A DNA stretch of 64,000 bases from Spinacia oleracea (taxonomy: Eukaryota > Streptophyta > Magnoliopsida > Caryophyllales > Amaranthaceae): contig NC_079487.1 in assembly GCF_020520425.1 (NCBI RefSeq), positions 11,145,501 to 11,209,500 on the forward strand. The letters are read 5' to 3'. The notes under the pieces are model-generated. The model saw only the letters and a program-made list of their open reading frames with translations. It did no database searches and was not told the origin of the DNA. Below are positions 56,801 to 64,000 of this stretch, piece after piece (the first letter of the stretch is position 1; the number at the start of each line of letters is the position of its first letter). The position numbers and the translations under genes are program-made.

Positions 56801-57504
56801 GCTACGGGGACAATATTGGCCACCCATTCTGGGTAGTTGGAGACTTTTATAAAGCCGACGTCTAATTGTTTAGTGACTTCTTCTTTTATTTTCAAGGCTA
56901 TCTCTGGTTTGAGCCGCCGTAGCTTTTGTTTTACTGGCGTCATTTTGGGATCTAGCGGAATTTTATGCTCAGCGATTTCTCGATCTATTCCCGGCATGTA
57001 TTTGTAGGACCAAGCAAAGACACCCTCGAATTCCCGCAAAGTGGAGATTAGATCGGCCTTTTCAGTGGGAGTTAAGGTGAGGCCAATTTTAATAATTTTA
57101 GGATTTTCTTCTGTTCCAATATTTACCGATTCTGTGTCTTCAATTATAGGAGTTTTGAGTTCTTGTTCATTTACAGCTTTTATTAGTTCGGTATATTCCT
57201 CTTCTGGCTCTTTTTCGTGCTCATTAGTGGCGAGACATTCTGCATTATTACTCTGATTTTTAAGCGGCACATACTCAAAAGTTTTGTTTATCTTATTAAA
57301 GTCATGAAGCATTACATCAAAAAGATCTCCCGGAGTAGAGATTTCCGGGTCAAAACTATTTTTGGGAGGGGTTACAATTTTGCTAGGTTCGGACTCGGAG
57401 TCAGACTCGGATTCAGACTCTAATTCTTCGTACATCGGACCCTCTCCCGCAGATATCTTGAACTTTATACAATATTCCCGCCCTCTACTACAATTTTCAT
57501 ACAA
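53878..57504 (-). pseudogene. TatC pol (RT, RNase H, integrase), one amber codon
   Basis: One frame of 3627 bases is broken only by TAG at 55890-55888. It has an acidic Glu/Ser-rich start, RT with MCVDFRDLNKASPKD and YVDDMIV (56478-56467), and the RT/RNase H connection. RNase H follows with YFDGASNQKGCGVG, TNNAAEYEACIVG and NQFADALAKLAS. Integrase has the zinc finger (HNGVCGPHMNGKML, CPKCQ), catalytic landmarks GIDIIGK, SDQGSHF and NGAVEGANK, and the C-terminal RGKFRPNWTRPYF. No protease or gag is joined upstream: the frame meets foreign sequence near 57490. The amber replaces what is usually Trp in this family's V-A block, so readthrough is conceivable but point decay is simpler. Confidence 0.85.
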
Positions 57505-59089
57505 TACCTTTTTGAATTAAAATTTTCACCATCTTATGTAAAAAATGGAGTATACCCTAGATAACCTACCCCCACTAGCCGCCGCCCACATCTACTCCAC
57601 TTTGGGTTAGGATCATCTAACTGCTTTCTCTCTTTTATTTCTTCTGCCTCATTAAGTTAATCTCTCTTGTTTTACAGATTTTTCCTTGTTCGTTTTTTAT
57701 TTTGATTTCAACCTCAGTACTCCCAAACTTGATTATAGGTAGATTTAATTCAGTCTTCTAGCAATGGTTATTCTATTTCCATTTATCTACATATCTCTTG
57801 AATTAGAGATCTGATACAATGTTTCTTTGTTCTTCCCTTTTCTCTAATTCTAATCATAAATTTATGTTTCATCTGTCCTACCGGTGGATTATCACATTGA
57901 ATTTGCTTGAGTACTGATGACATATTCGTTGTTTCGTGATCAGGCAAATAACATGGTTTATTCTATAATATGTAATCTAGAAGAAGCTTCTTTCCTTTTG
58001 TTGAGTGATAAGGTTGAAGGATGCTAAAAATGAAGATGTATTTCGTGATTTTTCCAAGTTAATCGATCACTACCAGCAATAATTACAACTTCAAAAAGCG
58101 GGCTCATCAATATGTGTTTCTTGTTTCTGTATTTTCTATCCATTAACCTTTATATTACCAGGGCGGATAAATCATCTTTCTCCACAGGCTTAAAGCAATT
58201 CTACAACAATTCATCTAGCAATTCGACAACAAATATATATAGCAATTCGTCATGCAATTCATCAAGCAATTCTACACCAATTCATCAAGCAATTCGTCAA
58301 GAAATCATCAAGCAATTCTACAACAATTCATCAAGCAATTCGACTATAATTCGACCAAAAGAATTCCTTACTCTTTTATTTTTGCAATTAACAAGCTATA
58401 ATTCTTTAATTCATAATCCTAGGTTATTAGTTGAATTAATATTATGAAAAACCAAAATTAACCACACTAACCTCAGAATTGGGAAGCCAGCGCTCAGCGG
58501 AGGTCGGAAGTAGACAGAAGGCGGACGGCGCAATGGAGCGGTGGTGCAGATGTGTAGCGGCGGTGGTGGATGTCTAACTGCTTCTGTGGGTTTTTTCGGG
58601 AGTTTTTGCTTGAGTACAATGGTTTCAGTATAGAATGTTAAGGGTTTTGGAACACTTTTTGGATCTGGCGCAACTCTCTAAATTTTAGAATTCAATTGCC
58701 GCCTACCTTGGTAAAATATACTCGGTTCTTTAAAAAATTGTTTAATTTTGTTAAGTGATCAAGGATAATTATTTGCAAAATAATGTTTTACTCAATTAAA
58801 AAAAAAAGTTTTAAATTAAAGTTTATTTTTATTGTAAGATAGTTTTGTACGTAAAAGAATACAAAACAGTTATGTTAAACACAACTTTATATTTTATTGA
58901 GTATTTTAATTTAATTAATTTTTTTTGTCATGGTAAAGAATATAAGGCGGTTAAGTAAGGTAACAGTTCTCTATTCTTTTCTTCGTACAACTGTTATGAG
59001 AAAAATGCGTTCTCTATGCTCCTATAAAACGTTTAGCATACTTAACTGTTCTCTATTTGGCGTTTTCTATTCCCTATTTTGTAGTAGTG
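57486..59089. mobile_element. Possible CACTA-like insertion between TatC pol and TatD leader
   Basis: The right end, read inwards on the minus strand, is CACTACTACAAAATAGGG (59089-59072), a typical CACTA-type terminus. The left end reads CTCTACTACAATTTTC (57486-57501), similar for about 11 of the first 13 positions. Short repeats containing TTCTCTAT occur near the right end (58968, 59010, 59049), as in CACTA subterminal regions. No transposase frame is seen. I cannot find a matching 3-bp TSD, so the left boundary and the class are uncertain. Confidence 0.35.
58188..58345. repeat. Minisatellite of CAATTC-type 12- to 15-mers
   Basis: Degenerate copies of CAATTCATCAAG, CAATTCTACAA and CAATTCGTCAAG run head to tail for about 150 bp. 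No coding meaning is inferred for the Asn/Ser-rich frame that crosses it. Confidence 0.75.
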
Positions 59090-59878
59090 AATCGGAGATT
59101 TAGATGCATGAGGTTTGAATGATGCTCCTAGGGGTTTGGTTTCCTAGTTGGAGGCTAATTGGTTTTGGCAAGCTAGAACTCGAGGTTAACCATTCACGCG
59201 TGCAAAGACGCCCACACAATGCACAAGTAGCACATTGTCACACTAGTCATGAATATGAATGCGACATGCAAAGTTCTCAACCTAAGGTCGGTCTAAGTTT
59301 TGTATGATGCAAGTGGTCGGCTTAGGGTGTCAAAAAGGTACTTGACTAAGAGACGGATCCGGCGAAAACTTTCACATTCGTCTAAGGGAAGTGTGTGTCG
59401 GCAGACGGCCTCCATACTTGACATCGAGAATTTCACATTCGTCTAAGGGAAGTGTGTGTCGGCAGACGGCCTCCATACTTGACATCGGGAATGTCAAGTA
59501 AATGCCAAGTTTCGGTAGGCGCGGAAATGGTCACACACTTTGGTCGGGAACCGTATGGAGAGTCACCATTTCGTTGCCCCCGGGGCCAGCCCGAATGTAG
59601 AACACATCCGTTTGGGCAAAGGTAGAAGTTCATTTTGCACAATATGGTTTTCGAAAAATGCATGAAATGCCTAGAAATTGAAATTGAAATCGTACTTGAA
59701 TTTTTATTGGTAAAGCTCATTTTTCGACACTCGTTCACGAGGTTTGGGAGCGTCCTTCCAGATTCAAAAGTAGACTAACTCCCAACACGAAAAGTTGAGC
59801 AAAAGTGGGCAACAAGCCACTGTGAGCCACTGTCCTGGATGCAGGCAGCGGCGTTGGCGCAGGGGCTGCGCCTGGCGC
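59090..59878 (-). other. TatD leader or degenerate internal region
   Basis: No supported coding frame. It contains a 61-bp direct duplication (59370-59430 and 59431-59491, starting TTTCACATTCGTCTAAGG). It continues after the MITE at 60770. I assign it to the TatD leader because it lies inside the PBS on the minus strand. Confidence 0.5.
59370..59491. repeat. 61-bp tandem duplication
   Basis: Two adjacent copies of a 61-bp unit (TTTCACATTCGTCTAAGGGA ... TACTTGACATCG) differ at only one or two positions near the end. Confidence 0.9.
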
Positions 59879-60769
59879 TAGGGGTGTTCATTACTGGGTA
59901 CCCGGCTTTTCGGGTACCCGAATATGCGGGTACCCGAATATGCGGGTACCCGCTTTTGCGGGTAGTAAAAAACTCGGCCCATGACCCGACACGCGAATAT
60001 CGGGTACCCGGATTTCGGGTACCCGACAACTACGGGTCGGGTCATGGGTACCCGCATTATATTAATCTTTAGAAATATCTCCCTGTCAAACTTTAATAAC
60101 CAAACATTAATCCAAAACCTGGAAAAGAAATATAATTCAAATTCATAATAAAATAAAATTTTGAACTTCCCATACAACTAAAATTCATAAATGAGGAGAT
60201 TAAGATTAATTATGCTACAAAATACCACTTTAAGGAGACAAATTATATACAACACCAACAATTTTGTAATTTTTTTATGAAAAAACACACAATCTGTAAA
60301 TGGTGATGGCCGATTGTTAGTGTTGTAGTCATGCCTTGATGGAGCGTTAATTACAGATCGATCTTTAAGATAGTGAGGTGGTGCGCAGGCCAATTTAGTG
60401 AAAGAAATCCGCTAAACTGGACGTCGGTGGTGTTGAAAATTCCGAGTTTTGAGAACTGGAAGAGAAGGAGATCTAGAGAGAGAGAAATAACATTTTTTGC
60501 GGCTGGAATTTGCAAAGAATGAAAAGAAACCCTAAGGTGGACTAAGGCTTAACTTTATTTTATATAGTAATAAATTTCCTAACGGGTATCCGGGTACCCG
60601 TTTGACTAAACGAACGGCCCGTGCCCCGACCCGAGACCCGGATAATCTACCGGGTCGGGTACCCGGCCCATTAATATTATAAAAATCAGTAAATTACCCG
60701 CTTTATTTGAGTCGGGTCAGCGGGTTAGCGGGTCGGGTAATTCGGGTCAGGTATTTTTGAACACCTCTA
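59879..60769. mobile_element. hAT-type MITE (891 bp) with 8-bp TSD
   Basis: Terminal inverted repeats TAGGGGTGTTC (59879-59889) and GAACACCTCTA (60759-60769) match at all but one position. Perfect 8-bp duplications CCTGGCGC flank it (59871-59878 and 60770-60777). The 8-bp TSD and a GGGGTGTTCA terminus fit the hAT superfamily. No transposase is encoded. Both ends are filled with GGGTACCCG-type palindromes (59897-60055 and 60585-60740), while the middle is AT-rich. Confidence 0.88.
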
Positions 60770-60881
60770 CCTGGCGCCAGTGCTAGCATCCAGTACTTAA
60801 GCAGATCAATGGCTTGCTGCTCGAAATCTGCTCGCATTTTCGAAATTGAAATTAGAAATTCCCCAGTTGAGACGCCAGAAT
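60770..60881 (-). other. TatD leader start and primer-binding site
   Basis: Minus-strand TGGCGTCTCAACTGGGGAA (60877-60859) follows the LTR end by four bases. It fits the TGGCGACTC-N-CTGGGGA pattern used as PBS by Tat-lineage elements. This makes 60882-62980 a 5' LTR of an element that runs leftwards. Confidence 0.7.
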
Positions 60882-62980
60882 TGTAGGGGGGTTTTTTTTT
60901 GCACTTGTTTCCCGTTCTACAAGAGGGGCGGTTTTTTAGAAAACCATTGTATTTTTGTACCTCGAAGGAGTCGCCACCAAACATTGTTTTAAAGTCTCGT
61001 TTGGAAAGACCGCAATTGACTCTATTTTGGATAAGGCTTTGAATCCTCGAAACGGATGGGTGAGATCCGGGCACGGGAACGAAATGCTTATTCCGCAAGC
61101 TTTAGAAATATTCAAGTACGTTGGCACAACATTTTCGAAAATATACCCTAGATTAGACTATGTGGGTTTAAAATTTAGAGCAAATAGAATCTCTACTTTG
61201 TATGGTGGTCACTTTGCTTTAAAGATTAATTTAAAGGAGCCTAATGCCAGTTTGTCCAAGAAATTATCTTTGTTAAGCATGATGTAACCTTGTATTTTGT
61301 TATATTTTGCATGTGCGGTGATGAAAGCAATAAAGAAAATAAAGCAACATCACAATACTAAATAAATTGCGGAATTAGTAAATACAAGACCCCCTAGAGA
61401 TGGACTAGGGAGTAGGTCCACATTGCCTAGAAATGGACTAGGCAAGTAAAGATGCGGAACTGAAAGTGCGGAATTGAAATTGCGGAATGAAAAGTGCGAT
61501 ATTGAAAGTGCGGTATTGAAATTGCGGAATTGAAAGGTGCGATATTGAAATTGCAATATTGAAAGGTGCATAATTGAAACTTGTACTTGGGCACATGAGA
61601 TTGGAACGCCAAGCGGCTCCTTAAAAATAAGTGCGCCCGACACGAATTCAAAGCCAAAAATCTCAACTTGGGAGAGGTTTCTCAACCCAAGTATCCTAGA
61701 CTTTGCATATTGAACTTGAACTTGAAAGCTTGAATATTGAAATATTGAACTTGAAATACGTGAACTTGAACTTGAAATATTGAACTTGTACTTGAAATAT
61801 TGAAACTTAAGAGACTTGAATCTCAAAGATCGGGCCTTTTAATGTTGAAAAGGTTAGATCTTTGATATGCTCTTACTTGAAAGGATCCTAGTTTAGGGCA
61901 GTAGTCATGAGCAACCCTAAACATGGTGGGATCTTGAAATTTGAAAACTTGAACTTGTATATTGAAAAATGGAGTTTTGAATCTCAAAAGACTAAACCTT
62001 TAAGAGTTAAAAAGGTGTCATCTTTGATTACTCCATACTTGAAGGTGATTCTAGTTCAAAGAGGTGATTGCAAGCAACTTTGAACATCCTTGAATCTTGG
62101 AAGATTGCATTTTTGTATTTTGAAAAGTTTGGATTTTGAAAAGATGTATGATTGTTGCAAGTAACATTTTTAATAATAAAAATGCCAACTTGCTAATCAT
62201 TTTGAAATCAAAGAAACATGATTGAATATGGTGGGATTCGGAATTACCTATTTAGGTTTAGGCAAGAATTCCTTTTAGAGCTCCCAATTGCTTAGAATTA
62301 GAAACTTTGTATGTGTTTTTGAAGGGTTTTTTATTTGTATTTTGAAGCGTAATGTCAGTATTACGACGTTGTATTTTTTGTTGTTGTTGTTCATTGCTGA
62401 AAATGAGGGGTATTTATAGGAGGAATGGGTGCAAGACGCCAGCACACGCCAGCGCAGCACGCCGAAGCAGCGCTGGGCGCTGATGACGTGGCGTGAATGC
62501 CGCCAAAGCAAGGACGCGGGCTCCGTCCTTGTTTCGTCTTGTAGTGTTGTACCTTTGTACGAATAGTATGATTTGGCGTTTAGTGTTTTCTTGGAGGTTA
62601 AGACTCGATTTTTCGTCTAAAAACAAGCCTTTCTCGGGTTTTGAATTCCGGTTTTACGGGACGGGGCCCGGCATGCTCGGTTTTGTGGGTCGGCGCCCGA
62701 ATTTGACTTGCCTTATATGATTTTGAGTGGAAAAGGCCTATTAAAACCAATGTAATGGTGTACTAGATGAGATTGTACTTGGATTTTGAAATTGGTTTTT
62801 GAAGATTGTACTTTGTACCGAGTTCCGGGAAGGGAACGGCCTCGGGAATTGGATTTTGGATCTTGAATTTTGGAGATGTTCTTAGCAATTGGGATTTCCG
62901 CCTGGAGTTATTCCAACCGCCTAGTAAGGATAATGGTATCGTCATCATCCCAGAGGGGAGACACAAATTAGGTGTCTACA
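60882..62980 (-). repeat. TatD 5' LTR (2099 bp)
   Basis: In reverse complement it begins TGTAGACACCTAATTTGTG (62980) and ends AAACCCCCCTACA (60882). The TATA box is CCTATAAATA on the minus strand (62420-62411). The interior has degenerate GAACTTGAA/GAAATTGCGG runs (61445-61810) and the conserved GGAGTCGCCA (60967-60976). Frames inside are short and unsupported. It is inserted in a copia RT gene (62981 onwards). It differs from the TatC LTR over most of its length. Confidence 0.75.
61445..61810. repeat. Degenerate short repeats in TatD LTR
   Basis: Variants of TGCGGAATTGAAA (61450-61580) and of TTGAACTTGAAATA (61700-61805) recur many times. This is simple-sequence amplification in the LTR and not coding. 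Confidence 0.7.
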
Positions 62981-64000
62981 CTTTGGCTTCGTCAAAAAAT
63001 CAGACAAATCTTGTGTATACAAGAAGGTCAGTGGGAGCAAAATTTCTTTTCTAGTATTATATGTCGACGACATATTACTTATCGGAAATGACATTTCTAT
63101 GTTGAACTCTGTCAAGATTTGGCTTGGGAAATGTTTTTCGATGAAGGATCTAGGAGAAGCATAGTACATACTGGGCATCAAGATTTACAGAGATAGATCT
63201 AAGAAGATGATTGGACTTAGTCAAAGCACTTATATCAATAAGGTGTTTGAAAGGTTCAAGATGGCAGACTCCAAGCGAGGCTACCTCCCCATGTCTCATG
63301 GAATGACTCTAAGCAAGACTCAGTGCCCAAAAACACTTGATGAGCGTAGACGAATGAGTGGGATTCCATATGCATCATCGATTGGTTCAATAATGTATGC
63401 TATGATATGTACACGCCCGGATGTTGCGTATGCACTCAGTGCTACGAGCAGATACCAGTCAGACCCAGGAGAGACACATTGGACTGCTGCCAAGAATATT
63501 CCGAAGTACCTGAAAAGGCACAAAGATGATTTCCTGGTCTATGGTGGAGATGATGAATTAATTGTTAAAGGCTATACGGACGTATGTTTCCAAACCGACA
63601 AGGATGATTTCAGATCACAATCTGGGTTTGTATTCTGCCTCAACGGAGGTGCGGTAAGCTGGAAAAGTGCTAAACTGAGCACCATTGCGGATTCTACAAC
63701 TGAAGCGGAGTACATTGCTGCACATGAAGCAACAAAGGAAGCTATTTGGCTAAGGAAGTTCATGGGTGAACTTGGTGTAGTCCCCTACATTAAAGGACCA
63801 ATAGCTCTATATTTTGACAATAACTGAGCTATTGCCCAGGCAAAGGAGCCTAGACACCACCAGAGAGTCAAGTATGTACTTCGTAGATTTCACCTTCTAC
63901 GAGAGTTTTTTGAAAGAAAAGAAGTCGAGATAAGAAAGATTGGAACTGACGATAACATCTCAAATCTGTTAACTAAACCTCTGCCGCAAGCGAATTACAA
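62981..64000 (+). pseudogene. Cop4: copia RT/RNase H fragment of the Cop1-3 family
   Basis: It begins abruptly at the TatD LTR edge with a segment matching Cop3 from about 43516 onwards (TTTGG-TTC-TCAA). It keeps YVDD (about 63065), then carries TAG in place of Gln near 63162, continues through the RNase H landmarks (STTEAEY), and has another stop (TGA, 63826-63828) after YFDNN. It runs to the window end just before the expected gag-pol terminus. The 5' part of this copy is not in the window. Flanking five bases CTTTG (62981-62985) are the candidate TSD of TatD. Confidence 0.9.

Larger units (their letters stand above)
47292..57504 (-). mobile_element. TatC: Tat-like Ty3/gypsy element with antisense PMD gene
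   Basis: On the minus strand the order is pol (57504-53878), spacer, a PMD gene on the opposite strand (50761-53036), a tandem-repeat region (49250-49765), PPT, and 3' LTR (48756-47292). This order, with an extra antisense ORF between pol and 3' LTR and tandem repeats in the 3' region, is characteristic of the Tat lineage. The 3' LTR cuts the TatB RNase H with GAACC to its left (47287-47291). Gag, the 5' leader and a matching 5' LTR are not found. The LTR on the right (60882-62980) is of another family. Confidence 0.8.

Noticed and set aside
58112-58447. 111-codon Asn/Ser-rich plus-strand frame
   Set aside because: It is the translation of the CAATTC minisatellite; no domain or homologous context.
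60967-60976. GGAGTCGCCA as the TatD primer-binding site, with an LTR start at 60985
   Set aside because: A better PBS (minus-strand TGGCGTCTCAACTGGGGAA, 60877-60859) lies further on, next to an LTR end CCCCCCTACA that parallels the TatC LTR end. The GGAGTCGCCA motif also occurs inside the TatC LTR.
61350-61826. 158-codon minus-strand Ser/Phe-rich frame
   Set aside because: Translation of degenerate short repeats inside the TatD LTR.

Overview
This 64 kb window looks like repeat-rich nuclear DNA of a flowering plant. The evidence is Ty1/copia and Ty3/gypsy elements of plant lineages (Athila-like and Tat-like), primer-binding sites that fit plant tRNA-Asp and initiator tRNA-Met, a plant mobile domain (PMD) gene, a Helitron, and a hAT-type MITE. 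The copia LTR start resembles repeats I associate with Amaranthaceae such as spinach, but that is recollection, not proof. I see no intact host gene, tRNA, rRNA or CRISPR array. Nearly every base can be assigned to a transposable element or its debris.

Layout, left to right. (1) 1-13133: a minus-strand Athila-like gypsy element (AthA). Its only visible LTR is 11720-13133, followed by a tRNA-Asp-type PBS, a gag-protease frame with four nonsense codons, and an ATHILA ORF-1-like frame. I find no reverse transcriptase or integrase. Its other LTR lies left of the window. A composite Helitron (915-6020), carrying exon-like pieces of captured genes, sits in its 3' part. (2) 13134-47291: the dispersed remains of an old minus-strand Tat-like gypsy element (TatB). 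The pieces are 13134-13797 (PMD-like fragment, plus strand), 34508-36342 (RNase H end and integrase) and 46836-47291 (RNase H). (3) TatB is split by copia elements of one family. Cop1 (plus, 13798-34502, TSD ACTCA) is itself split by Cop2 (minus, 15982-26332, TSD GTTGT). Cop3 (plus, 36343-46835, TSD ATCCG) has one uninterrupted gag-pol frame and almost identical LTRs. (4) TatB is also cut at 47292 by the 3' LTR of a second Tat-like element (TatC, minus, 47292 to about 57504). TatC has a nearly intact pol (one amber codon), a tandem-repeat 3' region, and a multi-exon PMD gene on the opposite strand between pol and the 3' LTR. (5) 57505-59089: a foreign insertion with CACTA-like ends. (6) 59090-62980: leader and 5' LTR of a third Tat-like family (TatD), hit by an 891-bp hAT-type MITE with a perfect 8-bp TSD. 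(7) 62981-64000: the RT/RNase H end of a fourth copia copy, into which TatD inserted.

The order of events can be read from the nesting. TatB is oldest; AthA, Cop1, Cop3 and TatC landed in it; Cop2 landed in Cop1; the Helitron landed in AthA. Cop3 looks youngest. The most interesting points are the antisense PMD gene in TatC (with a cognate fragment in TatB), the GC-rich leader block of the copia family that carries a different minisatellite in each copy, the short GC-rich palindromes recurring in unrelated LTR families, and the RT-less gag-protease plus ORF-1 organisation of AthA.
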